In this document: one piece after another, positions 52,706 through 61,056 of the stretch | Layout of the letters: each line of letters begins with the position of its first letter | How positions within the stretch are numbered: position 1 is the first letter of the stretch | Source of the DNA: an uncultured Acidobacteriota bacterium | Lineage (GTDB): Bacteria > Acidobacteriota > UBA6911 > CAINFC01 | DNA length: 64,000 nt | NCBI GenBank assembly: GCA_903847975.1 | Contig: CAINFC010000198.1 | Coordinates: 41,477-105,476 of the forward strand | Direction: 5' to 3' | Notes under the pieces: generated by a model | Told to the model about the DNA's origin: nothing | Seen by the model: only the letters and a program-made list of their open reading frames with translations | Database searches by the model: none | Made by a program: the position numbers and the translations under genes

Positions 52706-54640
52706 TCACGGCTGCGGCGGGAACCAGCGGTCCGCGAGCTCCTGGACGCGAGCGGCCTGCGGCGTTTCTCCCCGCTGCCGGTAGAAAAGGAGGCGCTGCT
52801 GGAGCATGCCCCGGTGCTGCTCGCGCATATGCTGCCGGATCGGCTCCTCCCCGTACCGCCGGTCCAGCAGGGAATCCATCGCCCAATCCAGTTCCGGAAG
52901 GGAGCCGGGCGGATTCTGCGCGTAATACCGGAAGAGCAGTCCTTCCGGAAGGAAAAAGCCGCTGCGCCCGGCGCCGAACTGCCGGAAGTGCTCCCGGGCG
53001 GCGGAGTCCAGGTATACCGGGCGTTCCCGGCATTGCAGCATGGCTTCCAGCAGCCCGGCATAGGCCCGGGCGATGCGCGAGCTGTCCTGCAGCCGCCCTG
53101 CTTCGAAAACCCGCAGCTCGGAAAGGAAGGGATCCAGGAAGGGCTTCCATTCTGCGGCCCGCCCGGGATCTCTCCGGGCGAACTGGTCGAGATACCAGGG
53201 CCGGTTTTGCCAGAGGGGAATATCGATCAGCAGAACGTCCCGGCGGAAGCCGCACACTTCGGTCAGGTACAGGGAAGGGGAAACCAGCTGCCAGTCGGCG
53301 GCCAGCACCAGGGCCTGCGGCGCGACCGTCCGCAGCGCATTGCGGGCGTAGTCCGCGCTGGCGGTGTCCCCGGCCCGGCTCCGGCCGGGCAGCCGCACGG
53401 CGGCCAGCAGCACCAGAGCCGCCATCGCCAGCCACGGCAGCGCCCGGGCGGCTCCCTTCGCCGCGCCCGGGATCCGGGCGGCCAGCGCCTGCATGCCGGA
53501 GGCCGCGGCCAGAGAGGAGCAGAAGAACAGGGGCAGCAGATAGGCATCCCGATCCTGGGTAGGGTGACTGTAAGCGGCGGCCTGCAGCGTCCCCAGGGAC
53601 AGAGTGAGCAGGACGCTGGCCAGCCATCCCCACAGCAGGGGCCCGCGGTCCGGCCTGCGGTGCCAGCCCCAGGCGCCCCAGAACACCAGGAGGAGGCCGG
53701 CGTAGCCGGACTCCCGCAGCCAGAGGGCCAGGTTGCCGCCCAGGGCGGAAAGCAGCTCCGGGCCGCTGGCGGAAAACAGGTTGGTCTGATACTGCCGGGC
53801 GGTGATGTGCCACCAGAGCCGCTCCGGAGTGGTCGGGCTGCCCCAGTTCAGGAGCGGCGCGCTGCGGGCCAGGGCCATCAGCCCCAGGTAAAAAAGAAGG
53901 GCGGCTCCCAGCGCGCTTCCCGCAGGGAGAGTCCATTCCTGCCACCCGGACCGCCTGTGGCTTCCGCTTCGGGGCCGGGCCTGCGCGGGCCAGAGCAGTC
54001 CCAGGAGCAGGGGGAGCAGGGCCAATACCGAAACCCAGTGGACGGCCAGGGCCATTCCGGTAAAGATACCACATAGTATCTGGCGCCGGCGCCGTCCCGC
54101 CGCGGAAAAGGCAAAGCAGCACGCGGCGGCCATCAGCCAGGAGTGGAAGGCGTAGACTTCCGTAGTCAGCGCCCAGTGCCAGAAGACCGGTCCGGTGGCC
54201 AGCAGCAGCGCCCCGGCGGCGGCCATCCCGCGGGCCCCGGCCGACGGAGGGGAGGCCGGGGGGGGGACGAGGAGGCGGAGGCCCAGGCGGTAGGCAGCGG
54301 ACACGGCCAGTGCGGCGCAGGCCGCGCTGAACAGGTTCAGCCGCCAGGCCACGCTTCCCCAGGCCAGCAGGCGCGACCAGAGCCAGCCCGCGAACACATA
54401 GGCGGGAAAGCCGGGGGCGTGGGCCACTCCGGGAGCCCACGCCGCCAGGGCCAGCTCGCCGCTGTCTACGGGTCCCACATCGGGATATACTCCGGGGGCA
54501 TAAAGCAGGAAGGCTGCCAGCCACAACCCGGCGGCCCCAACGGCATTCCAGGCTTCGGCCGTGGGGTCCGGGGGCGGAGCGGCAGCGGCTTCCGCCGGCC
54601 TGGGGTGTGGCGCAGCCGGCTTCTGGCGTCGGGGTTTCAT
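52706..54640 (-). CDS. DUF2723 membrane protein (GT-C, protein O-mannosyltransferase-like)
   Basis: A 644-residue membrane protein with about ten hydrophobic helices in its first two thirds. The first loop has the DUF2723 hallmark DSGELALAAWAPGVAHAPGF, with the acidic pair expected in GT-C enzymes, and the C-terminus is a soluble helical region (QCRERPVYLDSAAREHFRQF). ATG 54640 (MKPRRQKPAAP) lies 11 bases after the SDR stop. Family members are predicted lipid-linked sugar transferases. Very GC- and Ala-rich. Confidence 0.8.
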   Translation of the reverse strand: MKPRRQKPAAPHPRPAEAAAAPPPDPTAEAWNAVGAAGLWLAAFLLYAPGVYPDVGPVDSGELALAAWAPGVAHAPGFPAYVFAGWLWSRLLAWGSVAWRLNLFSAACAALAVSAAYRLGLRLLVPPPASPPSAGARGMAAAGALLLATGPVFWHWALTTEVYAFHSWLMAAACCFAFSAAGRRRRQILCGIFTGMALAVHWVSVLALLPLLLGLLWPAQARPRSGSHRRSGWQEWTLPAGSALGAALLFYLGLMALARSAPLLNWGSPTTPERLWWHITARQYQTNLFSASGPELLSALGGNLALWLRESGYAGLLLVFWGAWGWHRRPDRGPLLWGWLASVLLTLSLGTLQAAAYSHPTQDRDAYLLPLFFCSSLAAASGMQALAARIPGAAKGAARALPWLAMAALVLLAAVRLPGRSRAGDTASADYARNALRTVAPQALVLAADWQLVSPSLYLTEVCGFRRDVLLIDIPLWQNRPWYLDQFARRDPGRAAEWKPFLDPFLSELRVFEAGRLQDSSRIARAYAGLLEAMLQCRERPVYLDSAAREHFRQFGAGRSGFFLPEGLLFRYYAQNPPGSLPELDWAMDSLLDRRYGEEPIRQHMREQHRGMLQQRLLFYRQRGETPQAARVQELADRWFPPQP

Positions 54641-54651
54641 CGGCTGCGGCT

Positions 54652-55419
54652 TCAGCGCAGGCAGGTCAGGTGCCGCCCGCCGTCGATGGAACAGGTCAGC
54701 CCGGTGATCCACCCGGAGCGAGGTGAGGCCAGGAAGAGGATCAGGTCGGCGACTTCGGATACCTGCCCGACGCGGCCCAGCGGGTGCGTGCTCCGGCTGC
54801 GCTCCAGGAAGTTCCCGTACGCCTCCTCGTCCATTCCTGCGCTGCGGTGCAGCCCGGACAGGACGACGCCGGGATTGACGGCGTTGACCCGGACGCCCTT
54901 GGGGGCCAGCTCCAGGGCGGTGCAGCGGGTCAGCTGGTCCAGGGCCGCCTTGCTGACGCAGTAGCTGAGCACGTTGGGAAAGGCGCGCAGGCCGGTGACC
55001 GAGGAGACGTTGACCACCGCTCCGCGGCGGGGGATCAACTGGGGCAGGGCCTGCCGCAGGAGCATGTACGGGGCGTGCAGGTTGATGTTCATCATGTCGT
55101 GCCACTGCGCGAGGCTCTCCGTTTCGATGCTGCCGAAACCGATGATCCCCGCGGCGTTCACCAGAATGTCGATGCCGCCCCACTCGGCGGCGGCGCGGTC
55201 CAGGAGGGCCTGGGTCCGGGCGGCGTCGGTGATGTCGGCCACCTCCAGGCGGAAGCGTTCGGGCTCCATGCCCTCGGCTGCTTCCTGCAGCCGCGCCCGC
55301 TGGCGGCCGACCAGGATCACCCGGGCCCCTTGCCGGTAAAAGGCCTGGGCCGCGGCTTTGCCGATGCCGCTGGAGGCTCCGGTCAGCAGCGCCGTTTTGT
55401 CTTTCAATTCCATATCCAT
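54652..55419 (-). CDS. Short-chain dehydrogenase/reductase
   Basis: A 255-residue classical SDR. Cofactor loop TGASSGIGKAAA, NAAG at the strand-4 site, active-site Ser in VNVSSVTG and YCVSK (YxxxK); the C-terminal GWITGLTCSIDGG is typical. ATG 55419 (MDMELKDKTALLTG) has AAGGG 6 bases before it. First gene of the minus-strand operon SDR, DUF2723 protein, PBP, SpoIID-like. Substrate not evident; many relatives are 3-oxoacyl-ACP or sugar/alcohol dehydrogenases. Confidence 0.9.
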   Translation of the reverse strand: MDMELKDKTALLTGASSGIGKAAAQAFYRQGARVILVGRQRARLQEAAEGMEPERFRLEVADITDAARTQALLDRAAAEWGGIDILVNAAGIIGFGSIETESLAQWHDMMNINLHAPYMLLRQALPQLIPRRGAVVNVSSVTGLRAFPNVLSYCVSKAALDQLTRCTALELAPKGVRVNAVNPGVVLSGLHRSAGMDEEAYGNFLERSRSTHPLGRVGQVSEVADLILFLASPRSGWITGLTCSIDGGRHLTCLR

Positions 55420-55534
55420 ACGAAACCCTTTCTTCATGCGGTTTTCAGCCGATTGATTTTTGCGGATGATCGTTGCCACGTGTGAATTATGTATCCAAAC
55501 CAGCAATTTTTCTACGCGAATTGTCGTTTTTCAC

Positions 55535-55564
55535 TTGACAGCGAAAGGAAAATTTTGCTATAAA
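55535..55564 (+). promoter_or_regulatory. Promoter of the HU gene
   Basis: Perfect TTGACA (55535-55540), 18-base spacer, TATAAA (55559-55564, 5 of 6). AT-rich surroundings and a ~55-base leader fit a highly expressed gene. Confidence 0.85.
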
Positions 55565-55627
55565 GGGCATGAATACTGAGTTTTTCAGGATGTAGGTTGA
55601 GAACATTTTTCAAAGGAGTAGAGCACA

Positions 55628-55909
55628 GTGAACAAAGGCGAAATGATTGACAAAATCGCTGCTGACACCGGTTTATCCAAAACCGCTGCCGCGCAGGCTT
55701 TCGATTCCGTCATCAAGAACGTGGAAGACACCTTGAAGAAGGGACAGAAGGTCACCATCGTCGGCTTCGGCACTTTTTCGGTCAGCAAGCGCAAAGCCCG
55801 CACTGGACGCAACCCCCAGACTGGTGCCGCCATCAAGATTCCTGCCAAGAAGGTACCGAAATTTACCCCGGGCAGCGATCTCAAGAAAACCGTGGCCAAA
55901 GCCAAGTAA
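55628..55909 (+). CDS. hup: HU-family nucleoid DNA-binding protein
   Basis: A 93-residue DNA-bending histone-like protein of normal length. It shows the HU dimer helices (MIDKIAADTGLSKTAAAQAF) and the DNA-binding arm GFGTFSVSKRKARTGRNPQT with GAAIKIPAKKVPKF. The start is GTG 55628, with GGAG 9 bases upstream. It has its own strong promoter and a terminator directly after the stop, so it is mainly monocistronic. HU rather than IHF is favoured by the sequence at the arm and by its solitary position; this was not tested. Confidence 0.95.
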   Translation: MNKGEMIDKIAADTGLSKTAAAQAFDSVIKNVEDTLKKGQKVTIVGFGTFSVSKRKARTGRNPQTGAAIKIPAKKVPKFTPGSDLKKTVAKAK

Positions 55910-55933
55910 GATTTCGGCTGACGCCGGAGGGAT

Positions 55934-55966
55934 AAAGCCCGCTGATCCAGCGGGCTTTTCTTTTTT
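55934..55966 (+). terminator. Rho-independent terminator after HU
   Basis: Stem AAAGCCCGCTG (55934-55944) / CAGCGGGCTTT (55948-55958), 3-base loop, followed by TCTTTTTT. The T-run touches the ATG of the next gene at 55967, an unusually tight arrangement. Confidence 0.95.
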
Positions 55967-57793
55967 ATGGCCATCGACCCCAGCGTACGAAGACAGGCAC
56001 TGGCCGCCCATTTGCGGCGGATCCGGCGAACCATCCGGGCGCGGGAAAAGCAGAGAGACCGCTTTTCCCTTCTCCGCCCCGTGCTCCTGGGCCTGGGGCT
56101 CCTGGCCTATTCCCGCTGGGGCTGGATGGCGCTCGGTGCGGCCCTGGCTTTGCTGGCCCTGGAGTCCTTGCGCTATCGCCGCATCGCCCGGGCAGTTTCC
56201 GTCTACCGGCTGTGGGAGGCGATCAAGGCGGACCGTCTGGCCCGCATGGACCTCGACTGGAGCCGTATCCCCGTCCGCCTTTCCGAGGAAGCCGAGCCGG
56301 GACACCCCTTTGCCGCGGACCTGGACCTGGTCGGGCCGCACTCTCTGCACGCCCTGCTGGATACGGCCGTATCGCGGGAGGGAAGCCGAAGGCTGCGGCG
56401 CTGGCTGCTGGAAGGCCACCCGGACCCGGAGCAGATCCGGGCCCGCCAGGAGGTGATTCGGGAGCTGGTTCCGCTGCCCGGCTTTCGCGACAAGCTGCTG
56501 CTGCAGTTCCAGCGGGTTTCCCGCGAGCAGCTGGACGGGGAAAATCTCCTGCACTGGCTGCAGCTGCCGTCTCCGCAGCAGGGGCTGGGGAAGGCCTTCT
56601 GGATTTCCCTGGGGCTGGCTCCGCTGAACGGCCTGCTGCTGCTGGGTCATGCGCTGGGCTTCGGACCGGCCCTCTGGGCGCCCTCGCTGCTGATCTACGG
56701 GGGCTTATACCTCTGGTCGCTGCCCCGCCTGGGGGCCCACTTTCATGCCGTGATGCGGCTGGACGAGGAGCTTTCCAAGTTTCGGGCCATTCTGCAATAC
56801 CTGGAGGCCTACCCGTATCGCCGCTGCCCGGCGCTGCGGCTTCTGTGTGCGCCCCTGCTCTGCGAAGCCACCCGCCCCTCGCGGCAGCTTCGCCGGATTG
56901 CCTGGCTGACCAATGCGGTCGGGCTGCGGATGAATCCGGTTCTGGGATTTTTGCTGAACGCTCTGCTGCCCTGGGATTTTGTTCTGGCGCACCTTATTCA
57001 GCGCAGCCGGCAGCAGTGCGCCCGGCAGTTTCCGGCCTGGGTGGAAGCCTGGTCGGAGCTGGAGGCGCTGGTCTCCCTGGCCAATTTTGCCTACCTGCAC
57101 CCGGCCTACGTGCTGCCCGGGATCCGGGAGGACGCGGAGCAGGACGACGAGCCGGTGCTGGAGGCTATCGCCGTGGGGCACCCGCTGATTCCCGCGCCCC
57201 AAAGGGTTTCGAACGACATCGCCTTTCACCGCCGCGGCGAACTGCTGCTGCTCACCGGCTCCAACATGGCCGGCAAAAGCACCTTCCTCCGGACGCTGGG
57301 AGTCAATCTCTGCCTGGCCAACAGCGGCGGACCGGTCTGCGCCAGCCTGTTCTGCACCCGACCCATGCGCCTGCTGACCTGCATGCAGGTCCGGGATTCC
57401 ATCGCCGAGGGCTCTTCCTTTTTCTATGCGGAAGTGAAGCGCCTGAAGGCCGTACTCGATCATTTGACGGAGGGCAGCCCGCGCCTGGCGGTGGTCCTGA
57501 TCGACGAGATTTTCCGGGGAACCAACAGCCGCGAACATCTTCTGGGCAGCCGGGCCTATCTGCGGCACCTGGCCTCGCAGCCCTGCGTGGCGGTCATCGC
57601 CACGCACGATCTGGAGCTGGGCCGGCTGGAAGGGGAGCTGGCCGGCTTTCGCAACTGCCATTTCCGGGATGAGCTGGTCGGGGACCGCATGGTCTTCGAT
57701 TACCGGCTGCATCCCGGGATCTGCCCGAGCACCAATGCCGTGCGGATCATGCGCCGGGAAGGATTGCCGGTGCCCGACGAGGGGGAAGGCTAG
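55967..57793 (+). CDS. Membrane-associated MutS-family ATPase
   Basis: A 608-residue MutS relative. The ATPase has Walker A GSNMAGKST (K437) and Walker B VVLIDEIFRGTNSREH plus a signature-like IAEGSSFFYAEVKRL and HDLELG. The N-terminal mismatch-recognition domain of MutS is absent; instead there are hydrophobic segments (LLGLGLLAYSRWGWMALGAA; a pair near residues 210-260). It therefore belongs to the short, membrane-bound MutS-like group of unknown function rather than to mismatch repair. No ribosome site precedes ATG 55967, which follows the HU terminator directly; a downstream start is possible but would cut a membrane segment. Confidence 0.8.
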   Translation: MAIDPSVRRQALAAHLRRIRRTIRAREKQRDRFSLLRPVLLGLGLLAYSRWGWMALGAALALLALESLRYRRIARAVSVYRLWEAIKADRLARMDLDWSRIPVRLSEEAEPGHPFAADLDLVGPHSLHALLDTAVSREGSRRLRRWLLEGHPDPEQIRARQEVIRELVPLPGFRDKLLLQFQRVSREQLDGENLLHWLQLPSPQQGLGKAFWISLGLAPLNGLLLLGHALGFGPALWAPSLLIYGGLYLWSLPRLGAHFHAVMRLDEELSKFRAILQYLEAYPYRRCPALRLLCAPLLCEATRPSRQLRRIAWLTNAVGLRMNPVLGFLLNALLPWDFVLAHLIQRSRQQCARQFPAWVEAWSELEALVSLANFAYLHPAYVLPGIREDAEQDDEPVLEAIAVGHPLIPAPQRVSNDIAFHRRGELLLLTGSNMAGKSTFLRTLGVNLCLANSGGPVCASLFCTRPMRLLTCMQVRDSIAEGSSFFYAEVKRLKAVLDHLTEGSPRLAVVLIDEIFRGTNSREHLLGSRAYLRHLASQPCVAVIATHDLELGRLEGELAGFRNCHFRDELVGDRMVFDYRLHPGICPSTNAVRIMRREGLPVPDEGEG

Positions 57794-57811
57794 CCGGCCG
57801 CCCCTGGCGCC

Positions 57812-58525
57812 TCAGGGAACCGGTTCGATGTTTTTCTGCTCCGTCCGGACCGGGGCCGGAGGGGCCGGACTGGACGCCGGCTGCGGGCTGGCCTGCGCCT
57901 CGGCCGGTTTGGCGGCTTGCTTGTTCTCCTCCTTCTTGGGAGACTTGGTGGAGGTCATGTTCAGCTGGAACATCGATCCCTGGGCAAAGCGGATATCCTC
58001 TCCCTTGGTGCTGAAGGTGATGGTCAGGCCCACTGCGGCGCCGAGCGCCGCGCCGGCGGCCACTCCGGAGCCTCCGGCCACCGCCCCGCCGATCAGGGCG
58101 CCGATGCCCGCCAGGGCTGCGGTACGGGCCACATCCTTGCCGCGGGAGGATTTTCCGATGACCCGCCCTTCTTCATCGACTCCCTGGACTCCCTGCGAGT
58201 TTTTCACCGAGGTCAGGTCGGCGGTGATCGGTATCACCGTGCCGTTGGCCAGCATCAGCTTGTTGAAGGAGAAAAGCAGTTCCGACTTTCCTTTCACCTT
58301 GCCCGCGGCTTTGGCGCTGACCACTTCGCCTTCAATCATGGCGTTCCGGTAGCCGGCCGGGTCGACCACCTGCAGAGAGAAGCGATCCCCCTTCTTGTTG
58401 CTGGAGGCGCTCAGGGGAGAAAGGGTTTTTGCCCAGAAATCTTCCTTTTTGATTTCCTGGGCCATCAGGCTTCCGGTGACAAGGAGGCCTGCCGTGAAAA
58501 TGAAAAAGGAAATGCGTTGTTTCAT
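57812..58525 (-). CDS. Exported glycine-zipper protein
   Basis: A 237-residue protein with a signal peptide (ISFFIFTAGLLVTGSLMAQ), a beta-rich domain (MIEGEVVSAKAAGKVKGKS), a glycine-zipper segment (AALAGIGALIGGAVAGGSG) and a Pro/Ala-rich C-terminal tail. The zipper suggests insertion in or tight packing at a membrane. ATG 58525 has AAGGA 9 bases upstream and a recognisable promoter about 80 bases before it. Function unknown; possibly an envelope-stability or lipid-associated protein. It converges on the MutS-like gene. Confidence 0.65.
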   Translation of the reverse strand: MKQRISFFIFTAGLLVTGSLMAQEIKKEDFWAKTLSPLSASSNKKGDRFSLQVVDPAGYRNAMIEGEVVSAKAAGKVKGKSELLFSFNKLMLANGTVIPITADLTSVKNSQGVQGVDEEGRVIGKSSRGKDVARTAALAGIGALIGGAVAGGSGVAAGAALGAAVGLTITFSTKGEDIRFAQGSMFQLNMTSTKSPKKEENKQAAKPAEAQASPQPASSPAPPAPVRTEQKNIEPVP

Positions 58526-58606
58526 GGAGAGATTCCTTTCTGACAAAAAGCGGAGCTATTTCATTCCATTGGTGTTCTTTTTTTCCAAGCTTAAAACGAT
58601 GAATCT

Positions 58607-58636
58607 ATTATATTCCGAAAGAAAGGGAGTCCTCAA
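58607..58636 (-). promoter_or_regulatory. Promoter of the glycine-zipper gene
   Basis: Minus strand: TTGAGG (58636-58631), 18-base spacer, perfect TATAAT (58612-58607). The remaining gap to 58771 shows nothing else recognisable. Confidence 0.65.
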
Positions 58637-58771
58637 GCCGGGATGCATCACAAAGGCCGGCCCGGAAAAAAGTATCTTACCGCTTCGTCACCATGGATGA
58701 CCTCGCAGCCAGCAGGCGGGCAAGCAAAATCCGGCACGCCAAAAAGCCGGCCATCCCGGATGGCGACTCGG

Positions 58772-60943
58772 CTAGCGCACGTGGGGCAGAACCTGCCAGC
58801 GAATGGTCACCCGGGCTTTTCCCTTTTTGTCGAAGCGGAGCCCCAGGCGCTTCCACTGGTTGCTGATTCCAGGTGATTCGGTAATGGCGACTTTCTCGCC
58901 GGTCAGGTCCACCAGGCAGGGAACGCCCGGCAGCTGGCCGCGAACCGTGCCGCTGTTGGAGGAGGATCCTTCCAGGATGACTACCTCCCCTTTCTGAACC
59001 TCTCCATTCCACTCGATGATTCCGGCCCGCGGCCCGGTGTAGGGCGGGGGACCGGACGGGCGGCTGGGTTTTTCCTGTTCCACAACCTCCGCGGCGGTGG
59101 TCGGGGGAGACGGGCGCTGCACAATGGTTTCCGGTGGCGATTCGATCACCGTGCTTTCGACCGGGGACTCCGTCAGCTTCGCTTCCTGCTTCGGGTTGCG
59201 GGTGAAGGAATTGCCCCCGATCGGCTGGCTGTTGGCGTTGGATGCCACTTCGATGACTTGAGGTTTGCGCCCTTCCGTGGATTCCGCATGGACGGCCGTA
59301 GTTCCGGCGGGGGAGGCGGCGGTTGTTTTACCGCGGCTCTCCGGGACCACGGGTGGCGGAGTTTTCCCGGAGGGACCGCGGCCGCTGGTGCTCCCTGATG
59401 CAGAGCCGGCGCCGCCGGCCACCTGCAGGGTGGTGGGCGGACTGGGCGGTTCGCCGGGCCGGCTGACTTCCGGGGCCAGGGTGCTCGGCGGAGCGATCGT
59501 TGCGGAGGGGCTTTCCGTGGTTTTTGTTTCCCGGACCGGAGGGGTCACCGGATTCCGCAGGAAGAGGAAATAGTAGCCGCCCCCGGCGACTCCCGCCAGG
59601 ATAAGGACTGCCATCAGATAGAGAGGTGCTCGGGAGGCGGGCCGGGCCGCCACGGTGCGCGGGGGAGCGACAATCTCGGGGATGGGCGCGGAAACCGCCG
59701 GAGCCGGCGGTGCGGGAGCCGGCGGCGGAGGCGGAGCCGGCCGGGAAACCGTCGGAGTAGAAACCGTCGGAGTGGAAACCGAGGAGCCGCACTGCGAGCA
59801 GAATCTCGTGCCGGCCGGCAGGCGGCTGCCGCAGGAAGGGCAGAAGGATGCCCCGCCGGGCGCCGGAGCTGCCGCCTGGCTTGCGGGGGGCGTCGGCGCG
59901 AATCTGCCGGGCATGATCGTGGCGGAGGTGGTTCCGGTCGGCAGGTGCGTGGCCTGCAGGGGCTTTTTCTGCCGATCCTCGATCTGCTTCAGGTACGTTC
60001 TGGCCAGGTCGTGGGTGGATTGAATCGAAATAACATCTTCATAGTGCTGCCTGGCCGCGATCAGGTTGTTCTGTTCCAGCTCGTACTGACCGGTCTGCAG
60101 AAGCTCCTTGATGGCCTGGGGCTTCATCATTTCCACCAGGGAGTCGATTTCCCGGCCCATCTCGCTGCAGGTGGCAAAGCGCTCGTCGCGGTTTTTGGCC
60201 AGAGAGCGGTCCAGCAGCACCTCCAGTCCCGTCGGGCAGGCGGGAAGCAGGGTTTTGATCGGGGTGATCGGCTGGTGAACGATGTTGGTCAGGATGGCGT
60301 GGATGGAGTCGCCGGAAAAGGGCAGGCGGCAGGTCAGGAACTCGTACAGGATCACGCCGACGGAAAACAGATCGGAGCGCCGGTCGATGGCCTGCGGCGC
60401 GGTGATCTGCTCGGGGGACATGTAGCTGACGGTGCCCATGACCATACCCGGACGCGTCATGTTGGAGTCCGTCATCCGGGCGATGCCGAAGTCCATGATC
60501 TTGACGGATTTTCCATCGGGCAGAATGCGGATGTTGGCCGGCTTGATGTCGCGATGGATGATGCCGCTCTCGTGGGCGTAATCCAGGCCCTTGCAGATCT
60601 GGGAGACGATGTTCAGCTTCTTGATCAGCGGGTATGGCAGCCTGGCGCTGATGATCTCGTCCAAATCCTGCCCCTCGATCAGCTCCATGGCAATGAACGG
60701 CATCCCGCCTTCTTCGCCCATGTCGTAAATGGTGACGATGTTCGGATGCCGGAGCTTGCCTGCCGCCTGGGCTTCGCGGTAGAAGCGCTGCACCAGGTCC
60801 TTGTTGTCGCACAACATTTCCGACATGGTCTTAATGGCGACAGGCCGGCCCAGGAAAGGATCCTGGGCTTTGTAAACCACACCCATGGCTCCCTTGCCGA
60901 GTTCCCCGATGACCTCATACTTGCTGATTTTTTTTAGAGGCAT
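58772..60943 (-). CDS. Transmembrane Ser/Thr protein kinase with zinc ribbon
   Basis: A 723-residue Hanks-type kinase. Glycine loop GELGKGAMGVVYK, K38 (VAIK), catalytic HRD with D132 (HRDIKPANI), DFG D151 and a Thr-containing activation loop. After the kinase come TSATIMPGR (the Thr motif of the FHA proteins), a zinc ribbon (FCPSCG...FCSQCG), a Pro-rich linker with two STPTV repeats, one membrane helix (LYLMAVLILAGVAGGGYYF) and an exported Thr/Pro-rich region ending in a beta-rich domain. ATG 60943 is chosen over 60955 for its ribosome site. Likely partner of the PP2C and FHA proteins 30 kb away, inferred from shared motifs. Confidence 0.92.
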   Translation of the reverse strand: MPLKKISKYEVIGELGKGAMGVVYKAQDPFLGRPVAIKTMSEMLCDNKDLVQRFYREAQAAGKLRHPNIVTIYDMGEEGGMPFIAMELIEGQDLDEIISARLPYPLIKKLNIVSQICKGLDYAHESGIIHRDIKPANIRILPDGKSVKIMDFGIARMTDSNMTRPGMVMGTVSYMSPEQITAPQAIDRRSDLFSVGVILYEFLTCRLPFSGDSIHAILTNIVHQPITPIKTLLPACPTGLEVLLDRSLAKNRDERFATCSEMGREIDSLVEMMKPQAIKELLQTGQYELEQNNLIAARQHYEDVISIQSTHDLARTYLKQIEDRQKKPLQATHLPTGTTSATIMPGRFAPTPPASQAAAPAPGGASFCPSCGSRLPAGTRFCSQCGSSVSTPTVSTPTVSRPAPPPPPAPAPPAPAVSAPIPEIVAPPRTVAARPASRAPLYLMAVLILAGVAGGGYYFLFLRNPVTPPVRETKTTESPSATIAPPSTLAPEVSRPGEPPSPPTTLQVAGGAGSASGSTSGRGPSGKTPPPVVPESRGKTTAASPAGTTAVHAESTEGRKPQVIEVASNANSQPIGGNSFTRNPKQEAKLTESPVESTVIESPPETIVQRPSPPTTAAEVVEQEKPSRPSGPPPYTGPRAGIIEWNGEVQKGEVVILEGSSSNSGTVRGQLPGVPCLVDLTGEKVAITESPGISNQWKRLGLRFDKKGKARVTIRWQVLPHVR

Positions 60944-61056
60944 AACCAACCCCATCCCGGTTGTATCAATGACTGACTTCGTTGCGATGTCTGCGTCTAT
61001 AATAGTACCCCATGCGGATCTCTTTGTTGCCGGGGGATCGGAACCGGGCTTCGGTA

